From Pseudoxanthomonas composti (lineage in GTDB: Bacteria > Pseudomonadota > Gammaproteobacteria > Xanthomonadales > Xanthomonadaceae), in the NCBI RefSeq assembly GCF_004122095.1, contig NZ_SAWZ01000007.1:124001-188000 (forward strand): 64,000 bases of DNA, in the 5' to 3' direction. Below the pieces are notes generated by a model. It was not told the DNA's origin. It saw only the letters and a list, made by a program, of their open reading frames with translations, and made no database searches. The position numbers and the translations under genes were made by a program. Below, piece after piece: positions 42,215 through 53,611 of this stretch. How positions within the stretch are numbered: the first letter of the stretch is position 1; every line of letters begins with the position of its first letter.

Positions 42215-42627
42215 TGCAGCAACTCCGCAGCCACCATTGGCTGCTGGCCGGCGCGGCGGCCACCGCCGCCGTCGCTGGCGCCTGCCTGCTCTACCGTTTC
42301 GATCCCAACGCCGCCGACAGCCCGTTCCCCGGCTGCATCTTCAAGGCCCTGACCGGGCTGAACTGCCCCGGCTGCGGCATGACCCGCGCCGCGCACGCGC
42401 TGGTGCATTTGGATCTGGCCACGGCCTTTTCGATGAACCCGGGGATGATGACCGTGCTGGCGCTCGCCCCCGGCCTGCTGGCCTGGAAGCTGGGCTGGCG
42501 CGCACGCTGGTTCGCGCCGGTGGTCCAGGTGATGAGCGCGCCGAAGTTCTGGCTGATCGCCCTGCCCGCCTACTGGATCGCCCGCAACCTGCCCTGGGTG
42601 CCGTTCACCTGGTTGGCGCCGGGCTGA
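42214..42627 (+). CDS. DUF2752 membrane protein
   Basis: A 137-residue protein with three hydrophobic segments and the DUF2752 signature LTGLNCPGCGMTRAAHALVH (CPGCG with the following Arg). The family is of unknown function and often found next to CD225-like proteins. The ATG at 42214 overlaps the preceding stop (TAATG), so the two are coupled. Confidence 0.82.
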   Translation: MQQLRSHHWLLAGAAATAAVAGACLLYRFDPNAADSPFPGCIFKALTGLNCPGCGMTRAAHALVHLDLATAFSMNPGMMTVLALAPGLLAWKLGWRARWFAPVVQVMSAPKFWLIALPAYWIARNLPWVPFTWLAPG

Positions 42628-42637
42628 GGGTTAGCCC

Positions 42638-43016
42638 TGGCCGGGCGTTCGCTAACTGCGAGGCAGTGCAACACTTCCTCGGTCGCAGCTGCATCGTCGC
42701 CCTCCATGGCGAAGCCTTCTCGGCTCCGGAAAGCCCGGCCCGGCCATCCATGGCCGGGCGTTCGCTGACGCGCGCGGCAGTGCCGCCGGCTCGGTTCCTT
42801 CATCGCTGCCATCCCTGGCGCGGCCTTGGCGGCTCCGGAAAGCCCGGCCCGGCCATCCATGGCCGGGCGTTCGCTAACTGCGAGGCAGTGCAACACTTCC
42901 TCGGTCGCAACTGCATCGTCGCCCTCCATGGCGAAGCCTTCTCGGCTCCGGAAAGCCCGGCCCGGCCATCCATGGCCGGGCGTTCGCTAACTGCGAGGCA
43001 GTGCCTCGCAGTTAGC
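42638..43016. repeat. Tandem repeat, three full copies of 109-113 bp plus a partial one
   Basis: Units begin with TGGCCGGGCGTTCGCT at 42638, 42751, 42860 and 42973. Units 1 and 3 are almost identical; unit 2 is diverged and 4 bp shorter. Each junction is a palindrome (CCCGGCCATCCATGGCCGGG). The last partial unit closes with a hairpin (GCTAACTGCGAGGCA / TGCCTCGCAGTTAGC) that overlaps the stop of the leftward AmpE-like gene. It fills the 384-bp gap. Confidence 0.88.
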
Positions 43017-43905
43017 TCACCCACCCCGCGATGACGAACAGGGCCAGGACCGCCAGCCACAGCAGCAGGATGCGCCAGACCAGGCTCATGGCATCGCGTA
43101 GCTCGGGCAGCTCACTGATCGCCGGCACCAGGCCCTCGTCGGTGTAGTCCTCGGCTTCGGCTTCCAGCTCGCTGCGCACGCTGGCCCGGGCGGCAGCATC
43201 CAGGAACGTCGCCTGCAGCCCGTGTCCCTGGCTGCCGGTGCCGCGCCAGGCGCCGACCACGGCATCGAAGTTGCCCACCAGCGCCAGGGTCCAGCCCATC
43301 AGCATGGCCACCGGCCAGTCCAGCACGGCGCACCACCAGGCTGCGCCGGCACGATGTCCGCCCGGCATCGATGCGCCTTCCACCCCGTGCGCGGACACGG
43401 CCAGCAGCCGATACAGCAGGGCGCCGGCAGGGCCCAGCAGCAGGAACCAGAACATCACCCCGAACCAGCGCTGCAGCGCGCTGCGGAACACCGCGCCCAC
43501 CAGCGCGGGACCATCACTAAGCGGCACGCTGGCCTCGGGCCACAGCCGCGCCACGGCCGCTTGCCGGGTGGCGGTGTCATCGGCCTCCAGGACCGCCTCG
43601 ACATCCACATCCAGATCGCGCGGGCCCCAGGCATACACCAGCACCGCGATGGCGAAAAGCGCCCCTGGCACGCCCAGCAGCCAGCCGCGAAGCAGCCAGG
43701 CCAGCAGCGCCACCAACAGCACCGGCACCGCGACCGCCAACAGCACCCCGTGCCGCCCGCGCCAGAAGGCGCTGCGACCGGCCTGCACATCCAGCCCCCG
43801 CAGCCAGCGCGCATACCAGCCAAAGCGCCGCAGGCGTTCCAGCGGCGCATGCGCCAGATGTCCCAGCACCAGCGCGGTGACCACGGCCAACAGGGTGAGC
43901 GACAT
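43012..43905 (-). CDS. ampE: AmpE-like membrane protein
   Basis: A 297-residue protein of the CobD/AmpE-like family with four or five hydrophobic segments. AmpE is a membrane sensor-like protein associated with ampD and beta-lactamase control; ampD is not adjacent here. GGAGG seven bases before the ATG at 43905 fixes the start. Its stop lies within the hairpin that ends the tandem repeat. Confidence 0.7.
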   Translation of the reverse strand: MSLTLLAVVTALVLGHLAHAPLERLRRFGWYARWLRGLDVQAGRSAFWRGRHGVLLAVAVPVLLVALLAWLLRGWLLGVPGALFAIAVLVYAWGPRDLDVDVEAVLEADDTATRQAAVARLWPEASVPLSDGPALVGAVFRSALQRWFGVMFWFLLLGPAGALLYRLLAVSAHGVEGASMPGGHRAGAAWWCAVLDWPVAMLMGWTLALVGNFDAVVGAWRGTGSQGHGLQATFLDAAARASVRSELEAEAEDYTDEGLVPAISELPELRDAMSLVWRILLLWLAVLALFVIAGWVS

Positions 43906-43987
43906 GTGCGGACCTCCGGCGGCCAATTCTAACTGCGCGCCCTACCCGCGCGTCCTACCCGCAAACGGCATGGCGTCGCCGGGCCGA

Positions 43988-44914
43988 TCAGGCGGTCATG
44001 CGCTGGTACCAGTGCTCGATCAGGGCACGGGCAATGGAAATGGACGGGGACAGGCGCAGGCCGCCGTGCTCGCGCTGTGGGCTGCGCGCGGCGGCGATCT
44101 CATCGACCGTGAACCAGCGCGCGTCTTCCAGTTCGCCATCCACTTTGGGCGTGTCCGGCTCGGCCTCGGCCTCGAATCCCAGCATCAAGGCGCCCGGAAA
44201 CGGCCAGGGCTGGCCGCCCAGGTAGCGGCAGCTGCGCACCCGCACCTGGGTTTCCTCGTGGACCTCGCGCACCACCGTCTGTTCGAGCGACTCGCCCGGT
44301 TCGACAAAGCCGGCGATCACCGAATAGCGCCCTTCCGGCCAGCTGGCCTGGCGCCCCAGCAGCAGGCGCTGCCCGTCGGTGACGGCCACGATGACCGCCG
44401 GGTCCACGCGCGGATAGTGCTCGGTGCCGCACTGGCTGCAGCTGGCGACATAGCCGGCGCGGCGGAACGCCACGCGCCCGCCGCAGCGCCCGCAATGCTG
44501 GGTGCGCGTGCGCCAGTGCTGCATCGCCCGCGCATGCGCGAAAGCGGCAGACTCGTTCTCGTGCCAGGTCGCCGCGGCCTGGCGCAGGTCCACGCGCTGC
44601 GGCGCGCTCACCTGCACCGCGTCGGCCTCGACGGAAAACCAGGCCTGGCCATCGCGCACGCCCAGCAGCAAGGCATTGGCCAGCGCGGAGGCGCCCACAT
44701 CGCGGCCGGTGAAGCCAGGCCGCTGGCCATTCCGGTCGGCCAGGGCCATGCCCTCGGCGTCCAGCACCAGCAGTTGCGCATCAGGCCACAGCCGCGCCAA
44801 CGCCTGGGCATCGTCGCGCAGCGCATCGGCGCGATCCAGCGGCGCGCTGGCAAAGGCGTAGCCGGACAGGGCCGGCGGCATCACCTCCGGCAGCCCGCCG
44901 GGGCGCGCCGGCAT
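43988..44914 (-). CDS. nudC: NADH pyrophosphatase / RNA decapping hydrolase NudC
   Basis: A 308-residue Nudix enzyme. It has the zinc ribbon CGRCGG and CSQCG, the Nudix box (GFVEPGESLEQTVVREVHEE) and the NudC-specific SQPWPFP-like QPWPFPGALMLGF. It hydrolyses NAD(H) and removes NAD caps from RNA. The start at 44914 is taken because it lies 4 bp after the erpA stop; the frame runs further up inside erpA. Confidence 0.92.
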   Translation of the reverse strand: MPARPGGLPEVMPPALSGYAFASAPLDRADALRDDAQALARLWPDAQLLVLDAEGMALADRNGQRPGFTGRDVGASALANALLLGVRDGQAWFSVEADAVQVSAPQRVDLRQAAATWHENESAAFAHARAMQHWRTRTQHCGRCGGRVAFRRAGYVASCSQCGTEHYPRVDPAVIVAVTDGQRLLLGRQASWPEGRYSVIAGFVEPGESLEQTVVREVHEETQVRVRSCRYLGGQPWPFPGALMLGFEAEAEPDTPKVDGELEDARWFTVDEIAAARSPQREHGGLRLSPSISIARALIEHWYQRMTA

Positions 44915-44918
44915 CGGC

Positions 44919-45305
44919 TCAGACACTGAAGCTGCTGCCGCAGCCGCAGGTGGTCTTGGCATTGGGGTTGCGGATGACGAACTGCGCCCCGGTCAGGCTC
45001 TCGGTGTAGTCCACCTCGGCGCCCATCAGGTATTGCAGGCTCAGCGGATCCACCAGCAGGGTGACCTCGTCGGTCTGCACCGCCAGGTCATCCTCGGCGC
45101 GGTTCTCGTCGAACTCGAACCCGTACTGGAACCCCGAGCAGCCACCGCCCTCGATGTACACGCGCAAGGCCAACTCGGCGTTGCCTTCCTCGGCGATCAG
45201 CTCGCGCACCTTGGCCGCGGCCGCATGCGTGAAGTTGAGCGGGCGGTCCAGCGACTGGTAGTCCGGCGCCGGGGCGGCGGTAGGCAGGGAGACGAACGTG
45301 CTCAT
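44919..45305 (-). CDS. erpA: Iron-sulfur insertion protein ErpA
   Basis: A 128-residue A-type carrier with the three ligand cysteines: one in [12 protein letters not shown] and two in CGCGSSF near the C terminus. It delivers Fe-S clusters to apo-proteins, including isoprenoid enzymes. Longer N terminus than E. coli ErpA (114). nudC follows after 4 bp. Confidence 0.93.
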   Translation of the reverse strand: MSTFVSLPTAAPAPDYQSLDRPLNFTHAAAAKVRELIAEEGNAELALRVYIEGGGCSGFQYGFEFDENRAEDDLAVQTDEVTLLVDPLSLQYLMGAEVDYTESLTGAQFVIRNPNAKTTCGCGSSFSV

Positions 45306-45369
45306 GCGTGCAGGATGGGGCCAGAAGCGGGGCGGTTCAAGCCAGAGACGGAGATGCAGCTTCCCAGCA

Positions 45370-46092
45370 TCAGGCCCCTCCCGTCCCGCCCGGCGCGGCC
45401 GCCTCGGTCCAGGTGAAACCACGCTCGACGCCGGTGCCGCCCGCGGCGTCCAGGCGCGCCACCACCCGCACCGGCTGGAAGCCCTGCGGCAGGAACAGAT
45501 CCCCTTCCACCTGCTGGAAGTACTTGAACGAATACGCCACGCCCTCGGCCCCGGCCTGCTGGCGCAGCGCGCTCCAGTCCAGGGTCTCCAGCTTGCCGTT
45601 GCGCGTGCCCTCCACGCTCAGGCGCAGGCTGCCGCGGCTGACCGCGCCGCGGTTCACGTTCTGGGTCAGGGTGGCGGTGAAGTGCCAGGCATTGCCGGCC
45701 TGCGGCTGCAGCCGCAGCTCGTGCACGGTCAGTCCATGGCGCTGCGCCGTGGCGCCGACGAATCGCTCGTAGAACGCCACATCCGTGCGCAGCCCGGCGA
45801 TTTCCTCATCGCGCTCGGCCAGTCCGTTCTGCAGGTCCTGGTTGGCCTCGCGCGAGATCTGGTCCGAGCGCGACAGCGTGGCCACGCGCTGCTCCAGTTC
45901 CGCCAGCCGCGCCTGCTGGGCCCGCCACTGCGCGGGGCTGGGAATGTCCGCGGCCCGCACCTGCACGATGGTCCACACGCCCCAGGCGCCGAAGCCCAGG
46001 GCAAGCAGCATCAGCAAGGCCACCGCGTAGGCGACCAGCCGCGCCCGCGGGGACACCGGCTGCAGCTGTGGGGAAGACGTCGGCTTGGACAT
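45370..46092 (-). CDS. Coiled-coil membrane protein, paralogue of the gene at 46694
   Basis: A 240-residue protein. One transmembrane segment ([20 protein letters not shown]) is followed by a short coiled coil (about 60-105, [15 protein letters not shown]) and a compact C-terminal domain with [15 protein letters not shown]. It resembles the protein at 46694-47416 over its whole length (FYERLVGPTDQRKGL there). The two bracket a bactofilin; the family (DUF6776-like) is of unknown function and would expose its domain to the periplasm. Confidence 0.75.
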   Translation of the reverse strand: MSKPTSSPQLQPVSPRARLVAYAVALLMLLALGFGAWGVWTIVQVRAADIPSPAQWRAQQARLAELEQRVATLSRSDQISREANQDLQNGLAERDEEIAGLRTDVAFYERFVGATAQRHGLTVHELRLQPQAGNAWHFTATLTQNVNRGAVSRGSLRLSVEGTRNGKLETLDWSALRQQAGAEGVAYSFKYFQQVEGDLFLPQGFQPVRVVARLDAAGGTGVERGFTWTEAAAPGGTGGA

Positions 46093-46140
46093 GGCCGGAG
46101 CTTACGCCCGGCCATTTGAGACGGCTCTGAACGCCCGGTC

Positions 46141-46587
46141 TCAGGCGTTGGCCACCATCGCCACCGGTTCAGCCACAGCCGGTTCGGCCGCCGGTCCGGT
46201 CTCGGCCACCGCCGCCGGCTGGGCGTCGGCATGCACCAGGCGCCCGGTCAGCACCGCGCCGGCGCTCATTTCCACCACGCGATAGTGGATGTTGCCCACC
46301 ACCCGGGCCTGCGCGGCCAGCTCCACCCGCTCGGCGGCATGCACATCGCCCCGCAGCTGGCCGTTGATGATCACCACCGGCGCTTCGACCTCGCCCTCGA
46401 TGCAGCCCTGCTCGGCCAGGGTCAGCACCGCCGGTTGGCCCGGCTCGGCCACCACGCGGCCGCGGATGCGCCCTTCCACGTACAGCCCACCGCTGAACAT
46501 CAGATCGCCCTGCAGCACGACCTGCGGACCGATCAGCGTGTCAATGGCCTGGCCTTCTCGGTAGGTGGCGGGCTTCTTCTTCAACAT
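46141..46587 (-). CDS. Bactofilin (polymer-forming cytoskeletal protein)
   Basis: A 148-residue protein with the bactofilin beta-helix repeat region (about residues 15-115): LIGPQVVLQGDLMFSGGLYV, RIRGRVV, EGEVEAPVVIINGQLRGDVH. Bactofilins form filaments at the membrane that localise peptidoglycan enzymes. The ends are short and disordered, as usual. It sits between two paralogous coiled-coil membrane proteins, which may be its membrane partners. The ATG at 46587 begins the conserved LKKKP start. Confidence 0.88.
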   Translation of the reverse strand: MLKKKPATYREGQAIDTLIGPQVVLQGDLMFSGGLYVEGRIRGRVVAEPGQPAVLTLAEQGCIEGEVEAPVVIINGQLRGDVHAAERVELAAQARVVGNIHYRVVEMSAGAVLTGRLVHADAQPAAVAETGPAAEPAVAEPVAMVANA

Positions 46588-46693
46588 GGGAACTCTCCGG
46601 GGAAACAAAATTAGGGAAATGGCCCGAACCTGCCGGCGCACCGGAGCTGTGCGCGCACCCCCGGGCAGCTGCGGAAGCCGGTGCGTAGGCGCC

Positions 46694-47416
46694 TCAGGTG
46701 CCGGCGACCTTCCAGTCCAGGTCGCGCTCGATGGCGACATCCTGGCCACGCAAGGACACCTTGACACGCTGCGGCGTGAAGCCGGCGGGCAGCATCACGC
46801 GCCCTTCCAGCTGCTGAAAATAGCGGAACGAATACGTCTGCGCCGGCGCCGCGGCCTGCCCATGCAGGGCGTTCCAGTCCAGCGTGGTCAGCTTGCCGTC
46901 GCGCAGGCCTTCCACCGCCAGGCGCATCTGCCCTTCGCTGATGGCGCCGCGGTTGAGGGTCTGGGTGAGGACGATCTGGTAGTCCCAGCCGGCCGGGCCC
47001 TGGTCGACGAACTGCGAGGAGAACACGGTCAGCCCCTTGCGCTGGTCGGTCGGCCCGACCAGGCGCTCGTAAAAGTCCACATCCGCGCGCAGGTCGGCGA
47101 TTTCCTGGTCGCGCTCGGCCAGGGTGCTCTGCAGGTCGCGATTGGCCTCGCGGCTGATGCTGTCCGACCGCGTCAGCGTCGCCTGCCGCTGGGTCAGCGT
47201 GCGGATCTGGCGCTGCGCCTCGTTCAGGGCCCGGCGGCTGCTCAGCGCCTGCAGGCCCGACGATCCGGCACCGGGCCCGGCAACGCTCACGGCGATCACC
47301 GCCACCACCGCCAACGAGGCCAGCCAGGCCCCGCCCCACAACAGGCGCCGGCGCCAGCGCGAGGCGGCGGGCGTGGCAGGCACGATGCGATAGCGGGAGG
47401 GCGTCTTGGCAGGCAT
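46694..47416 (-). CDS. Coiled-coil membrane protein, paralogue of the gene at 45370
   Basis: A 240-residue protein, the same length as its paralogue. It has a transmembrane segment (LLWGGAWLASLAVVAVIAV), a coiled coil (LNEAQRQIRTLTQRQATLTR) and the same C-terminal domain. It leads the leftward group 46694 - bactofilin - 45370 and is divergent from the DUF4126 gene. Gaps between the three genes are 48 and 106 bp. Confidence 0.75.
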   Translation of the reverse strand: MPAKTPSRYRIVPATPAASRWRRRLLWGGAWLASLAVVAVIAVSVAGPGAGSSGLQALSSRRALNEAQRQIRTLTQRQATLTRSDSISREANRDLQSTLAERDQEIADLRADVDFYERLVGPTDQRKGLTVFSSQFVDQGPAGWDYQIVLTQTLNRGAISEGQMRLAVEGLRDGKLTTLDWNALHGQAAAPAQTYSFRYFQQLEGRVMLPAGFTPQRVKVSLRGQDVAIERDLDWKVAGT

Positions 47417-47550
47417 GATCCGATCAGGGATTCGACGGCCACAGGCGCCACCACGGCGGGCGTCGGCGCGCGGCCTATACTCGACTCTACTGGAGGGGAC
47501 GTCCCCATTTGCCGTCCCCACGGCCACCGCAGTGTAGGGGAATCCGCGCC

Positions 47551-48165
47551 ATGACCGAAGCCCACCTCTTTGTTATTGGGATCCTGTTGGCATGGATGGC
47601 CGGCATCCGCGTCTACCTGACCGTGTTCGGGGTGGGCGTGGCCGGCGCGCTGGGCTGGCTGGACCTGCCCCCGGCCCTGGCCGTCACCACCTCGCCCTGG
47701 GTGCTGGGCACCTCGGCCGCGCTGGCCCTGGCCGAAGGCCTGGCCGACAAGATCCCCGGGGTGGATTCGCTGTGGGACCTGGTGCAAACCCTGGCGCGCG
47801 TGCCCGCAGGCGCGTTCCTGGCCGCGGCCACGCTTTCGCCCGATGGCGAACTGGGCGCCGGGGCGCTGGCCGCTGGCGCCGGTGTGGCGCTGACCAGCCA
47901 TGTGCTCAAGGCCGGCTCGCGCGCACTCATCAATACCTCGCCCGAGCCGGTCAGCAACATCGCCGCCTCGGCGACCGAAGACGCCCTGACCCTGGGCGGC
48001 CTGGCGCTGGCCTTCTCGCACCCGGTGCTGGCGCTGGTCCTGGTGGTGGGTGTGAGCCTGCTCGGCGCAATCGCCATCTGGCTGGTCTGGCGCAGCGTGC
48101 TCCGCGGCATGCGGCGACTGATGCGCCCAGGTGCCACTGCCTCGCAGGCCAGCGGCGGCCGCTAA
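47551..48165 (+). CDS. DUF4126 membrane protein
   Basis: A 204-residue protein with about five hydrophobic segments and the DUF4126-type start (LAWMAGIRVYLTVFGVGVAG) and EGLADKIPGVDSLWDLVQT. Function unknown. The ATG at 47551 is chosen because the upstream part of the frame lies in the spacer. It is 70 bp before the REC-GGDEF-EAL gene, same direction. Confidence 0.75.
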   Translation: MTEAHLFVIGILLAWMAGIRVYLTVFGVGVAGALGWLDLPPALAVTTSPWVLGTSAALALAEGLADKIPGVDSLWDLVQTLARVPAGAFLAAATLSPDGELGAGALAAGAGVALTSHVLKAGSRALINTSPEPVSNIAASATEDALTLGGLALAFSHPVLALVLVVGVSLLGAIAIWLVWRSVLRGMRRLMRPGATASQASGGR

Positions 48166-48235
48166 TGCACGCAGCACGCAGCCCCCTTAACGCCGAAAAC
48201 CGCATAATGACGAAGTCTTGGTGAAACACTGACGC

Positions 48236-50095
48236 ATGTCCCAGATCCCTACGTCGTTCGACCCCGCCCGTTCCCGCCCGCGCATGGAAGTCCCGCCGCC
48301 GGGCTACTGGAAACGCTGGGGCGAGCCCGCCCTGGATGACGCGCCAGCGCGCGCGATGGCCGAGTCCGAAGCCGATGGACAGGGCGATGGCACGGCCGGC
48401 GACGCGCCGGGCGCCGGGACACCGGCAGGCGCTGGCGGCCGTGCGGGCGGCGGCGAGACTGAGCCTCCTTTTCGCGTGCTGATCGTCGAGGACGATCGCG
48501 GCCAGGCCCTGTTCGCCCAGAGTGTGCTGCACGGGGCCGGCATGCAGGCCGAGGTGGAGCTGGACGCGGACAAGGTCATCGACACCCTGCGCAGCTTCCA
48601 GCCGGACCTGGTGCTGATGGACCTGCACATGCCCGGCAAGGACGGCATGGGCCTGACCGTGGTGATCCGCGAACAGCCCGAGTATCTGCACCTGCCCATC
48701 GTGTTCCTCACCGGCGACCCCGACCCGGAGCGCCAGTACGAGGTGCTGGAAAGCGGCGCCGACGACTTTCTCAGCAAGCCGATCCGCCCGCGCCACCTGA
48801 TCGCCGCGGTCGCCAACCGCATCCAGCGTGCGCGCAAGCGCGCACCGGCCACGGCGGCGGCGGCGCCGGCCGCGACCCATCCGGAGACCGGCCTGGCCAC
48901 CCGTGCGCACCTGCTGCAACAGTTGGGGTCGGCGCTGGAGGAAAAGGCCGTGGGCGGCCTGTTCTTCGTGGAGATCGGCGGCTCGCTGGGCCTGCGCGAG
49001 CGCTATGGCTATGCCAGCTTCGAGCAGCTCATGCTCGGCGCGGCGCGGCACCTTGGCGAGGTTGCAGCCCCGCACCCGGTCTCGCGCATGAACGACAACA
49101 GCTTCCTGGTGCTGGCGCGCGGCATGGAAGAGACCGCGCTGCGCGACTTCGCCCGCAAGCTGCAGCAGCAGCTGGCCGCCCATGGCATGTCGGTGCGCGG
49201 CGAGACCCTGCACCTGCGCTCGGCGGTGGGCTTTGCGCACCTGCCGCAGGCCTTCGGCGAGACCAGCGCGGCGCTGGAGGCGGTCGAGCGCTCGGCCCTG
49301 GCCGCGCGCCACCAGGCCGACAGCGTGGCCGTGTACGTTCCACCTGCGCCGGTGGAAGAGCAGGCCCGCCAGGCGCTGGCCGAAGCCACCCTGGAGCTGG
49401 CCTTCCAGCCCATCGTCTCGGTGGCCGGTGGCGACCTGGCCCAGTATCAGGCCCTCATGCGCCTGCGCCAGCCCGATGGCAGCGTGCTGCCGGCGGCCAA
49501 GGCCGTGCCGGTGGCCGAGACCAGCGGGCAGATCGTCGACCTGGACCGCGGCGTGGTCGCCAAGGCCTTGGACCTGATCGCCAACAATCGCGACAAGCAG
49601 CTGCGCATGTTCGTGTCGCAGTCCCCGCGCACCCTGACCCGGCCGGACGCCGCCACCTGGGTCAGCGAGCAGCTGGCCCAGCGCGGGCTGGAAGGCAAGT
49701 GCCTGGTCATCGACCTGCGCCTGGGCGATGCGCTGATCCACACCGTGGCCCTGCGCAGCTTCTGCGAGAAGCTGATGGGCGTGGGCGTGCAGTTCTGCCT
49801 GAGCCAGTTCGAGCCGGGCCTGGAATCCGAGGCGCTGCTCTCGCAGCTGCCGCTGGGCTATCTGCGCGTGTCCAGCCGCTACGCGGGCGCCCACAGCGAT
49901 GCCCAGCTCAACGCCCAGCTCAGCGGCATCATCGAGCTGGCGCACAAGCAGGGCCTGCAGGTCATCGCGCAGCAGATCGAAGACCCGCAGGCCGCCGCCG
50001 CCATGTGGATGGGCGGCATCGATTTCATCCAGGGCAACCTGGTGCAGGGCGTCGGCAGCGAGCTGGGCTTCGATTTCCACAACGCGGTGCTGTAA
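48236..50095 (+). CDS. Receiver-GGDEF-EAL protein with degenerate output domains
   Basis: 619 residues. An 80-residue disordered start is followed by an intact receiver (acidic pair ED 85-86, phospho-Asp129 in LVLMDLHMP, Lys181 in SKP), then a GGDEF-like domain whose signature reads MNDNSF, and an EAL-like domain in which the EAL triplet reads QAL (QYQALMRLRQ). Both catalytic motifs are therefore lost, so it is probably a c-di-GMP-binding or structural effector, like FimX or Filp in xanthomonads, although it lacks their PAS domain. It is followed after 14 bp by a hybrid kinase, its likely partner. Confidence 0.88.
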   Translation: MSQIPTSFDPARSRPRMEVPPPGYWKRWGEPALDDAPARAMAESEADGQGDGTAGDAPGAGTPAGAGGRAGGGETEPPFRVLIVEDDRGQALFAQSVLHGAGMQAEVELDADKVIDTLRSFQPDLVLMDLHMPGKDGMGLTVVIREQPEYLHLPIVFLTGDPDPERQYEVLESGADDFLSKPIRPRHLIAAVANRIQRARKRAPATAAAAPAATHPETGLATRAHLLQQLGSALEEKAVGGLFFVEIGGSLGLRERYGYASFEQLMLGAARHLGEVAAPHPVSRMNDNSFLVLARGMEETALRDFARKLQQQLAAHGMSVRGETLHLRSAVGFAHLPQAFGETSAALEAVERSALAARHQADSVAVYVPPAPVEEQARQALAEATLELAFQPIVSVAGGDLAQYQALMRLRQPDGSVLPAAKAVPVAETSGQIVDLDRGVVAKALDLIANNRDKQLRMFVSQSPRTLTRPDAATWVSEQLAQRGLEGKCLVIDLRLGDALIHTVALRSFCEKLMGVGVQFCLSQFEPGLESEALLSQLPLGYLRVSSRYAGAHSDAQLNAQLSGIIELAHKQGLQVIAQQIEDPQAAAAMWMGGIDFIQGNLVQGVGSELGFDFHNAVL

Positions 50096-50109
50096 CGGAG
50101 CGGTAGAGG

Positions 50110-52584
<2,475 letters not shown>

Positions 52585-52612
52585 GGCTAGCGCCGCGGGC
52601 GAGACGCAGGTG

Positions 52613-52795
52613 TGGGAGATGCCCCAGCCGCGAAGACCGGCGACTGCACTCTGCCCCCGATTCCTGGACCCCTGTTCCTGCCGAAGCCTGCGCGGCTGCG
52701 CCAGGCGAAGTTGTGGGAACGGCTTCAGCCGCGAAGGGGACTTCCCGGCAAAGCCCGCCCCGAGGCTGATGGCCTCAAGGCCACCTGGAGTTGCC
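52613..52795. repeat. REP elements between the hybrid kinase and bfr
   Basis: A weak element near 52613 (GGGAGATGCCCCAGCCGCGA) and a clearer one at about 52713-52742 (TTGTGGGAACGGCTTCAGCC) with an inverted partial partner around 52775 lie in the 345-bp gap 52585-52929 between convergent genes. No gene is visible there. Confidence 0.6.
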
Positions 52796-52929
52796 CCCAC
52801 CACGATGGCCGGCAGCAGCAGCTGCATTCAGACCCTGACTCTCGTCTGGCGGCGGTGGTGGATGAAAATAGCGTCATCCACCCTACGAAGGGTGGCGACG
52901 CGATTCCGAGCCGTGCGGTGCCGGGCGGC

Positions 52930-53400
52930 TTAGTCCTCGATCTTGCTGAGCAGGTAATTCGGCTCGCCAATGCGCTCGATCAGGTCAAGCTGGGTCTCCA
53001 GCCAATCCACGTGCTCTTCCTCGCCTTCGAGGAAATCCACCAGCAGCTGGCGGCTGACGAAGTCGTTGGTGCTTTCGCAGTACGTGACTGCCTCGCGCAG
53101 CAGCGGCAGCGCATCCATCTGCAGGGCCAGGTCGCAGGTCAGCATCTCGCGCGGGTTCTCGCCCACGCGCAGCTTGCCCAGCGCCTGGAAGTTCGGCAGG
53201 CCTTCCAGGAACAGGATGCGGTCGGCCAGCTTGTCGGCGTACTTCATCTCGCGGATGGAGGCCTTGTACGCATGCTCGTACAGCTCGTGCAGGCCCCAGT
53301 TCTTGAACATCTTGGCGTGCAGGAAGAACTGGTTGATGGCCGTCAGTTCGATATAGAGCACCTTGTTGAGGTACTCGATGACCTTGGCGTCGCCTTTCAT
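52930..53400 (-). CDS. bfr: Bacterioferritin
   Basis: A 156-residue ferritin-like protein. The haem-ligand Met52 is present (IREMKYADK). Compared with the E. coli ferroxidase site, Glu18, Glu51, Glu127 and His130 are kept, but position 54 is Tyr instead of His and position 94 is Gln instead of Glu. Such subunits occur as the haem-type partner in mixed bacterioferritins of some bacteria. It stores iron and releases it through Bfd, encoded upstream in the same direction. Confidence 0.92.
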   Translation of the reverse strand: MKGDAKVIEYLNKVLYIELTAINQFFLHAKMFKNWGLHELYEHAYKASIREMKYADKLADRILFLEGLPNFQALGKLRVGENPREMLTCDLALQMDALPLLREAVTYCESTNDFVSRQLLVDFLEGEEEHVDWLETQLDLIERIGEPNYLLSKIED

Positions 53401-53611
53401 GTCAGCGCTCCGGCGCAGGGGAAAGCGCGCAGCTTACCGAGCCCGCTAGGCAGGCAAAGGAACGCGAATCGTGATCATCCTGATTGCACGCTTGTGCTGG
53501 CGTGCGTGCATCCCCAACCGTAAGCCTCAGAAAGCGCCGTGATGGACTGCGGCTTCAAAACGCCAGGCGGGAATGTGGGGCGCGGCAGCGCCGAGCGACC
53601 AGCAGCTCCGC

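Noticed and set aside
42570..42929. A leftward frame of 119 codons over the 113-bp repeats
   Set aside because: Its sequence is only the translated repeat; the repeat units are not multiples of three, so the frame changes between copies.
42638..43016. A CRISPR-like array
   Set aside because: Units are 109-113 bp and repeated over their whole length, without short repeats separated by unique spacers, and no cas gene is nearby.
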